Shown piece after piece: positions 44,441-56,103 of a stretch of 64,000 nucleotides of DNA. The notes beneath the pieces were generated by a model. It made no database searches. It was not told where the DNA came from and worked only from the letters and a program-made list of their open reading frames with translations. Numbering within the stretch: the stretch's first letter is position 1; each line of letters opens with the position of its first letter. This DNA comes from Epinephelus fuscoguttatus (taxonomy: Eukaryota > Chordata > Actinopteri > Perciformes > Serranidae). The stretch covers positions 27,445,643 to 27,509,642 of the forward strand of contig NC_064761.1 of NCBI RefSeq assembly GCF_011397635.1, in the 5' to 3' direction. Position numbers and translations under genes: made by a program.

Positions 44441-46489
44441 TTTTGTTCTTGGTCGTTTATCTGCCTCCATGCATGACCTTTTATTGTCTGTGGCTTAAGA
44501 GCAAAGGCGCAGTAGCCTCATGGTATCTCTTTAAATGCAAGAAATCTGCAAAATGTAAATAGTAAAGCAGGAAAATGTCAGATGTAATATAATAAGCAGA
44601 GGTGTAATTAAATAGATAAAAAAAAGAAAAAAGCCTTTCTAAGGTTAATTTCATGAACTCCATATGTTCAAACCCAGTGAACTTTATCACAGTCAACCCT
44701 AATAGTACTCTGTAATTCTACGTCTCTACGTTTCAAAGGGAAATATTGTACTTTTTAACTCCACTACCTTTGTTTGTAGCTGTAGTCACTTGTTGCTTTT
44801 CAGATTAATAATACACATACAAAACATTGTCATGTATTAAAATATGATGCACATTGATAGATTAATTATCATCATGGACTCTCACCGCCCCTGAGAGACT
44901 ACACGTTACATTAAGGTCTTCATCTGTCTTTATGTGTGATATTAACACACATCTCATGGACTGTTGATAAATTGTACACATTCTTTTTTTTGGCAATCAA
45001 CTTTTTATTAACACCATTTGTTCAGCACTGGAATTGGAGTACAGAGAAGGTATCAAATGGTGTGAGTATTCCCTCTCCTACCCTCAACACATACCCACTC
45101 AAAAACATCCAACCACATAATGACTTTATGAACACCCCTGTACCCCCCACCCCTACGGTCTCTATTCAACTTAACATCTAACACGTTATCACTGGAGCAC
45201 TGGTACTTGAGGCACTGAGATCATTAGGTTGGAAATCTGCAGTGCCGCGTCTTTCCAAAGGCTGACAGTCAAGGACTTTGCTTTGTTGATCCTTGCTGTG
45301 GATAGTTCAAGCATCACGACAACAAGCTAACCACTGATAAATGCTGAGTGAGTGAGGAGGGAACCAGCACTGGGCAATCATTTTCTTGCAGTGGACCCAG
45401 TAAGACAAATTTTCCTGTGTTATTCAAACAAGTTCAGTTTAGAGTCATCATTAACTTAGAGAACAATTGGGTCTTAAGGGATTCGGTGACCAATTATGTC
45501 AGATATCACTGTAGTCATTTGAGACCAAAATTCATACCCAAACCTTGTGAAAAAAATTCAATTTGTTCAGGCTGGCAAAAAGTGCACAAAGGGTTAGGAA
45601 TAGCTTTGGTGATGTATTTCCTCTTGGAAGTCAAATATGTCCTTATGGCATGTGTTGAAATGGATCAACTGGTGATTTTGTTTCTATGAACATCTGAAAA
45701 TATTGCTCCAAACTGCACTCCAATCAGTTGCAGTTTCTTCAGAGGTCAAATCGTACACATTATTTTTATACTTCATACTAGGACTGCAACTCACAATTAT
45801 TTTCACTGTCGATTATCTTCTCAATCAATTCATCAGCTGTTTGGTCCATAACATGTCAGAAAATGGTGAAAACGGTTGATCAGTGTTTCCCAAAGCCCTT
45901 TATGACATTCTCAATTGTCTTGATTCGTCCACAACTCAAAGATATTCAGTTTACTGTCACAGAGGAGTAAAGGAAACAGAAAATATTCACATTTAAGATG
46001 CAGGAATTAGACCATTTTGATTTCTTTCTTTAAAAAACAAACAAACAAAAAAGAAAGAAAAAAACTCAGATTGATGGATTATCAAATTAGTTGCCAATTG
46101 ATTTAATAGGTGACAACTAAGGTATTATTCATTGCAGCTCTACTTCATTTTGTGAACTTCTGGATGTTCCCTGAACATTCTGCACATTTCTTCACATAAG
46201 TACCACTTCTAAAAACGACATGGCACTTTCATTTGTATTCAGATATGCTTTACATATCTTTAGATAAAGAAGTATTTTTTCATGATTTTATTGTACTCTA
46301 CATAAATGTCTCTTGATTTTGGAATACTTGCTTTTACTGTTAAGTTAATTTTCTCGTAATGTTTAAATGTTGTGTAATAACATTCCAAAGCCAATTCCTT
46401 GTGTGTGAACACCTGCTTGTCAATAAACCGGATTCTGATTATTATTCAGATCATCTTCTTCATCAGCAGCATCATCATCTTCATCAGTA
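44441..46489. other. abl2-osbpl9 intergenic spacer
   Basis: About 2 kb. It contains a hAT-like MITE at 45779-46142 and a LINE-like tail ending 'caataaaccggattctgatt' at about 46422-46441. The part from 44990 to 45720 may be an old repeat that I cannot name. No gene is recognised. Confidence 0.5.
45779..46142. mobile_element. hAT-like MITE (TAGGACTGCAAC ... GCAGCTCTA)
   Basis: Inverted ends 'taggactgcaac' and 'cattgcagctcta'. Flanking octamers cttcatac and cttcattt agree at 6 of 8 positions. The interior 'ttattttcactgtcgattat' is characteristic of a common teleost family. Confidence 0.65.
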
Positions 46490-46555
46490 GCATCCTGCCG
46501 GTGACGCCTGCCCACACCTTATCTGACTCCTCCCCAACCACAGCCTATTGTAAAG
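46490..46555 (+). promoter_or_regulatory. osbpl9: osbpl9 proximal promoter and 5'UTR
   Basis: No TATA box is seen. A YY1-like AAGATGGCG overlaps the start codon (46554-46562), and CpG-rich sequence follows in the intron to about 47160, including 'gctaacgctaacgccagtta'. The start site is not located. Confidence 0.35.
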
Positions 46556-46666
46556 ATGGCGTCCATCATGGAAGGGCCGCTCAGCAAGTGGACTAACGTT
46601 ATGAAGGGATGGCAGTACCGCTGGTTCGTTTTGGACTACAATGCCGGCTTGCTGTCATACTACACG
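46556..46666 (+). CDS. osbpl9: osbpl9 coding exon 1
   Basis: ATG in 'aaagatggcg'; encodes [20 protein letters not shown] to LLSYYT. Met5 is a possible second start. Donor acacg|gtacgt, phase 0. Confidence 0.94.
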
Positions 46667-49600
46667 GTACGTTCATTTCCACAGTTTGAACATGCTGAAG
46701 CGATCCGCTCAGGAGGTTTGATTGTAGAAGTTGTCGCTGCTTGTCAAAGTAGGATAAGGGCCTTGTGTTTGTCAGGAGTCTCAGCTGGCACGGGGAGGCG
46801 GGTCTACATGGTGTCGGATCCACACGTTAGCCAATAGGAACAGTCCTGGAAGACCAACTGACGAATCGCGTGACAGAATATTTTCCACACTTCCGCTAAT
46901 TTAGCTAGCTAGCTAGCGAAGCTAAAAGCTGAGATACACCGAGTCGGCGAAACATTATTATGACTTGTAAACAGCATTAGGCGAGGTAGAGACTTGATTA
47001 TGTGAGTTAGCGAGACGAAATATATCTCTAGTAGGTAGAAGAGAGTCCGACAGTCGCTGGTTTGCCAGCTAAATAGCTACCAAGACACCGCGGGAATAGA
47101 CCGTGGCTGCTAACGCTAACGCCAGTTAACGTTAGATATTTAATATTTCAGCGTCGATTAATACTCTGATTAGTCATGTCGAGGTCACAGCAGACAAGAA
47201 GATGTAAGTGTAACTGTTTGAGAAGTTGTAAGGAAGATGACAACTGAGATTAAGTGCGGCTCACTCCCCTCAGCAAGTTCACTGGGTCTGTAAGTATTGA
47301 TTTATATTGTGACAACGCTAGGTGACGTTAGCTAAGTTTGATAGATAGGTGACGTAAGGTAGATAGGCAGGTAACTGTCAGGTAAAGTAATGTAGTACTT
47401 AGCCATATTCAGTGCTTATGGACAGTACCTTAAATAATGAGAGGATTGTTGCTGAACATACTGTACATACATGCCAGTGGTGATATAGTGCAAGTAGTGC
47501 AAAATAAATGCAATGTTTATCTATCGTGCAGTTACTGATCAGATAGTTGAGAGGAGATGTGCAAGTCCAGAGTGAGGGTTTGCATTAGTGTTAACACCGT
47601 TAGGCTTCACCTGTCGACCCTCCTGCACTGACACAGAAGAAAGCAGTCCGTTATTTGACTAGGAGATCGTTATGAGATGTTACCTATGGTGCACAACAGC
47701 CTGTTCTCCAAGGTAGTTTACAGATCAGAGACAGCCTGTCTGATGAGATTGTTTAGTTTGTTTTGTTGACAGAACATTACTAGTTTTGTTTGGATAGCTG
47801 CATGAAAGTAATTGTGATGGTGGAGACATGTTGCCTAGTGAGGTGTGAGAACAAACCTGAAGTTACTGTACATTTCAGGGCAAAGTCACTCTGATCCAGA
47901 GGTTAGAACTAATCAGTTGTTTCTTGAGTTCAAAGTCAGACAGAAGTCAAAGCAGAATAAGTGTCTCGCAGGAATTTTGTAGCACCTTTCATGCAAGAAA
48001 TGCAGCACAAAGTCCTTAACAATAAGGGCAGTATAAGCACTGAGTGCTTCACATGAAAATAGACACAATGGACATAAAACAGACAAGGCAAATCGATATA
48101 AAAGGACATTTAAAACGGTTTAAGCATGGATTAACTGATTCATAAAACCATAAAGTTGTGTGACTATAAATCATGAAATCAAATAAGATTTAAAAGCGGT
48201 GCAGCAGCAAGAAGCATAAATAGAAAGTAAAAGCGGAAAAGAAAGAGTTTCAGATGTGTATGAGTGAAGTCAGAGCTAGTTAAAGGCTGAAGTGAACAAA
48301 TCCGTTTTTAGCTTTCTTTTATAAATATTTAGCGAGCTACCCTGATATCTATAAGTAGTGTGTTCCATAACTTTGGGGCGTAATTGACAAAGGCTGCATC
48401 CCGGATCTTCTTCCTGCTGTTGCTGGGAAACTCCAAGTGTAAATATTTTTGATTAAATTTGCCAGTTTCAGCTTCCCAAATTGCTGCTTTTACTTTTTCT
48501 TTTATGATGAAAAAAGGAGTATCGTTGAGTTTTGGACTGTTAGACAAAACAAGCAGTCCATTATGCCACATTTGGTTCTGAGATATTGTGATAGACAGAA
48601 TGATTATCTGAGAAAATAATCTGCAGATTAACTGATAATAAAATGTTAGATGCAGCTCTGATCTACTGTATAATAAAATGTGTATATGTTTTAAGTAAGT
48701 GATTAAAACGTGCAGTAACAATAGATTAAATTGTAGCTTTAGTCAGACCTACGTCCAAGTGATATGACTTCACTCACCTCCTCTGTCCTCATCCACTGTT
48801 TGATTATTATCTAAATTTCCTCTGTTTTCTTAAGCATTGTTTTGTAATATCATTTTTAAAAAACTCTGTTACATTGAAATACAAAGCACGAGTTCAGAGT
48901 GGAGAGGCTTCTCTCTTCACTCTTATTTAGAGCGGAGACTCTTGGATCAAATTGCTCATGGATATTATAGCCTAAAGATGCACAGCACAATGCAACCTGT
49001 CTGTGCTGTTAGCCATAGCCCTGTATTACTGACTGTATTAATTTCTGATTTGTTCTGTTGTTGATTTACAGTCAAAGGACAAGATGATGCGAGGATCCAG
49101 AAGAGGTTGTGTGCGACTCAGGGTAAGATTCTCTGGCCTATCTCAAGGCCGTCCTCTTCCTGACACAGTTGTCTTTTGATAAACTAAATAAATACCCTGC
49201 ATGCTTGGCTGAGTTGCTGCCCTGGTTTACAAGGTATTTGGACAGAGTTTCTACAAGTTCACTGTTGTCCTGGGTAGGGATGCGCAATAGTATTGGCACG
49301 GCATGGGTATCCATCTAAGTCGGCCAACATGTTTTTTCTTAAGTTGCACAATGATTGAGTATTACACACATTAAAAGGATTGTATTTCATGTCTCCATCT
49401 ACTGGTGGGTCTTAATGATAAGGCTATGCATACATAATGTGATGTTAATTCTACTACATAAGAGACTTGATGATCACTAAATTTAGGTGGGGGGAAAAGT
49501 GGATATATCGATATCAGTTATGGGTCAAATGAGTTGTTATATATCGGCAAAAAATCCAATATTATGCATCCCTAGTCCTGAGTGCAGTGCAACACCTCCC

Positions 49601-52600
49601 ATGTGTGACTTTGTAGTATTGCTGTACGCAGTGTCGTGCAGTTTACATCTGATGTATAATAATTGCTTGATTTATTGGCCTTGTTTAACAGGTGTCGGTA
49701 CTTCTTAGCTCCATCACGCGACTTTTTTTGGCTCTCCTAGTAGATGTTTGCCCTCACAATGTGTTTTAAGTATTCAGCTATGTCCACTAGATGGCAGCAA
49801 CTGCCCTGCTACAATACCTGCTTTACTTATCGAGAGAGGAAGAGAAGATTCCTAATGCAGTAGGATTTTTAAGGCACTGAGCCTACATTAGTGCTGAAAG
49901 AATGAGCTCTTATTTCTTGAAAATACAGGGTTGGTGTATTTGTCAGTGGGGGTTAGGGCTTTTATTGAAAGAAGCCAACAGAGGGACAGACCTAAAAGGT
50001 AGGATTACATATATTGGCGTATAAAACACTCAGCGTGATCTCTCTTTTATTAAGATAGTTACGACTTTAATGAAAGGTGAAGTTAGACCAGGCTTTGCTT
50101 CCTCATCCAAATTCTGTAGACCCCAAGTGGCATTTATTTGGCATTTACAAGCCAGAGCCCGTACTTGGCAGCCACATATAGAGCATTCTCATGTTATTTT
50201 TCACGTTTAATTATAATATCAAAGAGGCAAAGTTTCTCTTGAGTTTTCACAGAAGCAGTGGCAAAACCCATATTTAATGCAACCACATTTTTGGGACAAA
50301 AACCACTGCTAAGAACCCTGAAAATGTTTCTAGTGAACTGTATGAAGGGAGGAAGTATCTCCTGAAACTACCTGAAAAGAGGATCCAGTGTCATTTATGG
50401 GCACATAGTCATAGGTCAGAAGTTTCAGTTAGGAGTGGATCAGTGTGACACAGTGTATTGTGATACAGTCATTTAAGGATGTGCATAATGGAGCTGTAAA
50501 AATCCTGTCAACAAAATCCTATCAGTTAGAGTTGTTACAGAAAATTCTCTTTCCTAAGACTTGTAATTTGTCACTCTACAACTTTGAATCGGGATGTAAG
50601 TTGAATTTTTGTTAGTACATTCTTTATGCCTTGAAAGAAAAAATAACTTTGCCAATGTTTACCTTATGAAGAAAAACTTTGCTTCTATCAAACCCTGAAT
50701 CTTGTTTATTGTGCCAAACCCTTAGCTGATGTTAGTTTCGGTTTGTTAAGTGTCTTTCCCAAAGGCTTTATCTGTTGTCTCACTAAACCAGGCATGCATA
50801 GTCTTGTTTTGAATAACCGTGTAGCCATGACCTCTAATGTAGTGTTAAACTGGTTGTTGAATTATTTTAGGTGCCACAGGGCAACTGAGTTTTTAATTGT
50901 GTCATGTTAATCATAGAATATATAGTGAAACTTTTTCCATGTCCAAAAGAAATAAAAATTTAGAGCTTTAGAAAACAAAGTACAGTCCACTTACAATAAT
51001 TTTCAATAAATCTGTACCTTTGTGTGTTGGTTTTTGGTGACACTGTGTGTCACAGAACTAAACTCGGAGATACTACTCTACCATATTACATACTGGTACT
51101 GTATAGACATTACAATTAATGAAAACAGTATTCCATCAAAGAACGAAATGACAACAGATATAGATTATCACAGCAATTTCAAACTTTGTAAATGATGTCT
51201 TTACAGATCAGATCATGCAGTATAATGCATCTCCATTATGAGGTACAACAAAGAACTATTTATAGAGAGAAATCTGTTTCTTTATGGAGACTGTGGTATA
51301 TGTGATAAATTTGAAAATCCAATAGATTTCCTTTTCACAAAATGTCAGTCTAGGAGCACTTCCTGGACTCAAGACAAGTTTTGTTGAGGTGCTCTTTGGA
51401 AGGGAATCTTTAGACTGAGAAAACAAGCAAGACTCCAAGGCACTCTCAGTTGAACAAAGTTAAAAAGCCTTTATTTTAATGGCTTGGTAACAGCTCACAA
51501 TAAGGTCTGTGGATTATCTTGGGTAACTGCCATCATGTTCTTTAAAGGGAAACCACAACCAAAAGACTGTCATTATGTCAACTTAATCAGTTGTGACAAC
51601 TCCTTATTTTGTATCACTATGGACCACCAAGTAGTCTCTGATAGTAGGGGGACTTTGTTATAAGATTTTTTGGGATGTTCAGGAAAAAAAAAAAAACTGC
51701 ATTGGGTTACTTCTGAAATCATGTGGTAAATAATTTGTTTAGCTTCAATAATACACACATTGTACATACCAAACCTCTTGTTGGTTTGTCTTCAAAGTTT
51801 TTTTTTCTTTATAATGTTTACTGACTATGCTCTATGGACTTTGGAACGGTTCACTCCGAATCAAAAATACTTTTTTTTTTTTTTTTTTTTTACCTGTAAG
51901 ACTGTTTGTCAGTCTAGATTGTTTTGCTGTGAGGTGCTGAGTGTTGGAGGCATCAGCCGTAGAGATGTCTGCCTTCTCTCCAATATAATGTAACTAGATG
52001 GCACTCAGCTTGTGGTGCTCAAAGCGCCAAAAAAACGTAATTTAAAAAACTCAACAGCAATGTGTCTTTCCAAAGAACATGACGGCAGTTACCCAAGATA
52101 ATCCACAGACCTTATTGTGAGCTGTTTCATGTAGGAACCTTTTTTTCTACTGAACTACACCCACCAACCCTATCTCCACCCAGAAGGAAGTATGCATCTA
52201 CTCATGGACGAGAGGCTCATACTCAACAGCGCGAGATGTAAACGTTAATTGCATCCTCCTCAGCTCAGTTAGCTAGCTCGGTGGTGCTAGATGAGTCAGC
52301 AGATGTACGATTCTGTCTGTGTGATGATAGAGTTGGTGGGTGTGTAGTCCGGTAGAAAGAAAGTAGTTCCTCCCTGAAACTGCTCACAAAAAGGTCTGTG
52401 GATTATCTTGAGTAACCGAGTCATGCTTTCTTAAAAAGTGACATTGCTGTTAAGGTTTTACTTTTTTTTTTTTTTTGGGCACTTGGCGCACCAGAAATGG
52501 AGAGCCATCTAGTTCCATTATATTAGAGAGAAGGCAGACATCTCTATGGCTGATATCTCCAACACTTGGCAGCTCACACCAAAGCAATCTAGACTGAAAA

Positions 52601-53542
52601 ATAGTACTACAGGTAAGAGGAAAAACATGTATTTTTTTTTTTTTTTTTTTTTTGATTTAGGGGTCAACTGTTCCTTTAAGAGCGGCCTTGCTCATGTGTT
52701 GTGACTTTATCTACTTAAATAAACAAAGACAATGCTGTAACACAGTGGAATTGACATTATGTCTTTGTAAAGAGTGAGTGTATGAGGTTAGGTGAGGTTG
52801 GGGTGTTAATTGCTCTGAGAGTCTAAAACTAAGTATCAGTTAAAAACTGTTTGTTTCTTAAAGGTGGTATTTATGGAGCACTATTGTACTGGACTGTAAA
52901 AAAAATTTTTTACAGCTGTTCCTATGTCTTATCCACCCCCTGTAGTAGTTGGTATTTTTATTACTTTCAGGTTTGCTGTGTAAGGAAGCTCTGAGTCACA
53001 CACCCTGTTTCGGTTGCTAAGAGATAATGTCCCAGCTAGCCAGCAGGCCGTTTCTCTGCAGTTCTGCTGGCTGCTAGCTGCTGGTCCCCGGTGCCTGTCT
53101 CTCTCCACCCTTCTCTGCCTTTCTCCTCCTTCGCTCTCCCAAATCCCACCTCCTCCTCCCCTCCCTTCTTCTCTGCCATGTTCTAAAAGGCTGCACTCGC
53201 ATGTGTGTGTGTGTGTATGTGTGAGAGAGAGGAGCACAGAATGATGGTGAGAAAAAGACGATAATGCAAGAAGAGATGGAGCTTTAGAAGGGGAAAGAGT
53301 GAGGTACCAAGACAGACCAAGGGTAATATATAATAGAGAGCCCATCAGGGGCTGCTGGAACATGTGGAGGGCATGAGGATAGAAATGGAAAGTGGAGTAT
53401 GACGTGTCCCGCTGCCTGACTGCCTGCTTTTTTTCCTCTCTCTCTCCCTCTCTGTTTGCCCAGGGAGCTGTGATCGGCATTGATGACGAGGACGACAGCA
53501 CATTCACCATCACTGTGGACCAGAAGACTTTCCATTTCCAAG
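46556..53542 (+). CDS. osbpl9: Oxysterol-binding protein-related protein 9, 5' part (first three coding exons)
   Basis: Coding exons 46556-46666 (37 codons), 49072-49122 (17 codons) and 53464-53542 (26 codons plus 1 nt) join in phase. They encode [20 protein letters not shown], ...[31 protein letters not shown] and [20 protein letters not shown] then KTFHFQ. This is the start of the PH domain of ORP9 (long form), nearly identical to the mammalian protein from memory. The PH domain binds Golgi phosphoinositide; the full protein also has a VAP-binding FFAT motif and a C-terminal lipid-exchange domain acting at ER-Golgi contacts. The next exon (family sequence ARDADEREKW) was not found before 64000, so the gene is truncated by the window. 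Confidence 0.94.
46667..49071. other. osbpl9: osbpl9 intron 1 (2.4 kb)
   Basis: CpG-rich at its start, then a LINE 3' end on the minus strand at about 47975-48480. No exon is recognised between. Confidence 0.55.
47975..48480 (-). pseudogene. LINE remnant: reverse-transcriptase C-terminus and 3' tail
   Basis: On the minus strand a decayed frame reads [20 protein letters not shown], matching the 'AF..AAPKLWNSLP..IR' signature at the end of many non-LTR polymerase ORFs. A frame change then gives [18 protein letters not shown], the usual 'FK..LKT.LF..AF' end. The tail contains 'gtgaagcac' and 'gaaaggtgctacaaa'. It is broken by stops. L2/Rex1-like clade is suggested by wording only. Confidence 0.6.
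49072..49122 (+). CDS. osbpl9: osbpl9 coding exon 2
   Basis: A 51-nt exon encoding [17 protein letters not shown], the basic PH-domain strand. Acceptor atttacag; donor cagg|gtaaga. Too short for simple ORF calling. Confidence 0.93.
49275..49574. mobile_element. hAT MITE with 8-bp target duplication
   Basis: Ends 'tagggatgcgcaata' and 'tattatgcatcccta' are inverted. Flanking octamers are gtcctggg and gtcctgag, 7 of 8 identical. The element is exactly 300 bp. Confidence 0.8.
51487..51551. mobile_element. Partial copy of the foldback element
   Basis: The stretch 'cacaataaggtctgtggatt' followed by 'atcttgggtaactgccatca' also occurs near 52385 (direct) and 52085-52130 (inverted). Confidence 0.65.
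51843..52680. mobile_element. Large foldback element (about 410-bp arms)
   Basis: The left half reads back as the right half. Pairs include 'tcagtctagattgttttgct' with 'caaagcaatctagactga', 'agagatgtctgccttctctc' with 'gagagaaggcagacatctct', 'ttacccaagataatccacag' with 'ctgtggattatcttgagtaa', and 'aactacacccaccaacc' with 'ggtgggtgtgtagt'. Poly-T/poly-A tracts lie just inside the ends. It centres near 52262 in osbpl9 intron 2. Confidence 0.75.
53464..53542 (+). CDS. osbpl9: osbpl9 coding exon 3
   Basis: It encodes [20 protein letters not shown] then KTFHFQ, ending in phase 1. Acceptor ttgcccag; donor ccaag|gtgaga. The continuation (family ARDADER) is outside the window. Confidence 0.94.
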
Positions 53543-54481
53543 GTGAGATGTCCACCTTTTTATTTATGTTGTTCTCTTTATGCCCCCTCCTCTCTGCTTG
53601 TCATCACCGGCTTTCTTTCTCCGGCTTCTTCTATTTTTTTTTGCATCTATCCCTGCTGTTCATTTGCTCCCTCTATCTCACTCTCCCTCTCTCTTGCTCA
53701 CTCCTCTCTCCCTCCCCGTCTTTTAAAGACTTGGATTGATCGGCTCTAATGCCAGGAAACACATGCACATAGGCATCTACACAATGTCAAAGCGTGCTGC
53801 GTGCACTTGAGCTTTTTCTCCCTTCCTGTGGAACGTCCTCAAGCTCTGCGAAGTTGGACTGACTCGTATTTCTGTAGATAAACAAGATTTGTTCCACTGC
53901 GAGCTAGGCAGATTCCTCTGGAAAAATACAAGCAAGTAAGACTTCTTTTTTTTCCCCTTGGCCCTCCTGACTGTGGCTGAGGAGGAAGATTGCTGCTTGT
54001 GTGTCTCTGCAGTTGAGCCTCTGGGAATAATAAGGGAGTACTGCTGAGCTGGAAGCTGAGCTCAGGTCTCTTCTGGTTGCTGCCGCTGCTCGCCCTTTGC
54101 TGCACCGCTGCCGCCGCTCGCTATCTCCCCACCAGTCATTCCATAGGGACAGGATTGGCTCTCAGCTACAGCATCGCCCCCCTCCCGTCCTGCCAACCCT
54201 TCCCTCTTTTTTGACAGGGAGCTGTCCAGTCCAGTACACCGCAGACACCCTTTTTTATTCTATCACTCCACCAAGGTCTCTAACTAACCTTCTCCACCTT
54301 TCCTTCATCTCTGTCCTTCCATCTGTTCATTTGTATTCAGCCCTCCCCTCCAACCAACACCTAACCCCTCACACTTCACCTCCAGTACCCCACCCCCCTA
54401 CCCCTTTCACCTCCTTTTTGAGGGTCACCAGCCACAGTCCATGGGCTCCCCGCCCCTCTCACCTCCTCCATGCCCTCTCCC

Positions 54482-54527
54482 ATGTCTGTGTTCCGAAGCT
54501 GTATGCTGTGGTTCTACAAACGGAAGG
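54482..54527 (+). CDS. osbpl9: Candidate alternative first exon of osbpl9
   Basis: ATG at 54482 opens MSVFRSCMLWFYKRK followed by a consensus donor, ggaagg|gtaagg, at 54527. The 46 nt leave phase 1, the same as exon 3, so it could replace exons 1-3 at the next exon. GC-rich, pyrimidine-rich sequence precedes it (about 54080-54480). OSBPL9 is known to have several N-terminal isoforms. Evidence is only ATG, donor and phase; I do not recognise the peptide. Confidence 0.35.
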
Positions 54528-55469
54528 GTAAGGAGAAAACCGTGCACGTCTCATGGTCCATATGCATGCCGGTCCTGGGCAAAAGGATCGAGAGGAGGCG
54601 TTGTTTGTTTGTCTTCTGGGATGTGCAGTCAGGATGGAGCAGAATGTTCCGGAGAGCTCAGGTGTATTGGTTTGTTATCGAGGTTCAAGGACAGTTGAGA
54701 GCGGCGTAAAGTAGCCTGTTTAGTGGCTGTTGCCCGTGAGGACTTATTAGGGAGAGAAGAGTGTGTGCAGTGTCCTGTGTCAGTCCAGTGTTTGTACAGA
54801 CTAGGTGTGTTATGTAGAACAGGATGTTTGTTGTTTCTAGTGTTTGTTCTGCTCATCATTGATTTGGCTGGTTTGGCAAAACAGTGATGTAATACTTGCG
54901 TTTTTTCCCCGTCAGTATGGTAATTATCGTATGCACTTTCTCATAGAGACTTGTTTGTCAGTGAATAATAGCTCAGATGTCATTGTCTTAATTTCTTCTG
55001 GAACTTTCTGTGCCACAGTTAATCGGAGTCTTTCGCATCAGCTATAATGCTTCATTATCTGAATAATTAGTCTGAGAGACTTCTACATCAGAGAGCGGGC
55101 AAACGGCAGCAATGTATGCAAATTATGTTCTAATTTTAAGAGCATTATTCAAAAACCTTCATTAACTGAGTCAAAGAGGGGAATTAATTTGTGGCAGGGT
55201 GTATAGCTGGCATGAAAAGGCAGCAGTCAAGAAAGATGATACAACATGTGTAGTAAATATGACAATGCAATACTATAATACATTAGCATATTTGTGAAAT
55301 CATATTATATTTGAACGTGTCTTTACCAATGAGACAGTTTGTTTGAAAGCAGCATATTCTTTCGCAGGACAATCTGAGTTCTCGCAGCTCATTGTGACCC
55401 TTCATGATCGTCTTGTTGTATGAGAGAAAGCATGAAATGTCTCTAAGACACATCTGTTTTCCAGACACC

Positions 55470-55585
55470 TAGAGGAGCTTAACCCGAATGCCCTGAGGAA
55501 GACCCAATGTGGGTTGAAAGCGGTCGGTGTTCTCCTTTGTAACTTTTATATGCCCTAAACTAATAAAGCCATCTTAACTATACAT
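55470..55585 (+). repeat. Retroelement tail, possibly Penelope-like
   Basis: 'ccctgaggaagacccaatgt' followed by 'gggttgaaagcggtcgg' and an 'aataaagcc' end resembles the 'GAGGAAG...GAAA.CG..G...AATAAA' tail of Penelope-like and some LINE elements. Confidence 0.35.
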
Positions 55586-56103
55586 CCTTGGCTCAATGCT
55601 AGTGTGCCTCAAGTGACCCCAGCGGCTTTCCTTTTACCTAGACGTGTCCTGTACCATCTCACAAATCACCGCTGGAGAGAAGTAGTGCTAACTGTTTTTA
55701 TTTTATATCTGTCAAGATAACAGATTACAATAAAATGAAACAGATGTATTGTATGTAGGATTTCTAGCCAGAGCTAATTAGCGACCTATCTCTGGTTAGG
55801 ATTTCTTCCTTAAAACAATCATTATAGTCGGTTTTCTTTCTTATATGTTTTTGCGTCTTATCACTTGTTTAATTTTACCTCAATTCCTGGCTTGCTTTTG
55901 TCCAGCACTGTTGTTTGGCACTAATTATTATATTGACTCTTGGGTATTTTGCTTCTTCTTTGCATTGTTTGCTAAAGCACTTTGTAAACTCTGTTTTCAA
56001 AGGTGCTTCCTTATTATTATTTTAACATATCATCATAAGCATGAGTACATTAGTTGAATTGGGCACGTAATCAGTAGTGACATTCTCATACATGTGGCAC
56101 AAT

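Larger units (their letters stand above)
49123..53463. other. osbpl9: osbpl9 intron 2 (4.3 kb)
   Basis: It contains a hAT MITE (49275-49574), a partial foldback copy (51487-51551) and a full foldback element (51843-52680). A minus-strand 208-codon frame at 52929-53555 is low-complexity and overlaps osbpl9 exon 3; it is judged spurious. Confidence 0.6.

Noticed and set aside
52929-53555. 208-codon minus-strand open frame, the second longest in the window
   Set aside because: It is antisense to osbpl9 exon 3 and to purine/pyrimidine-rich intron sequence, is rich in low-complexity His/Thr and Gly/Glu runs, and has no recognisable domain.
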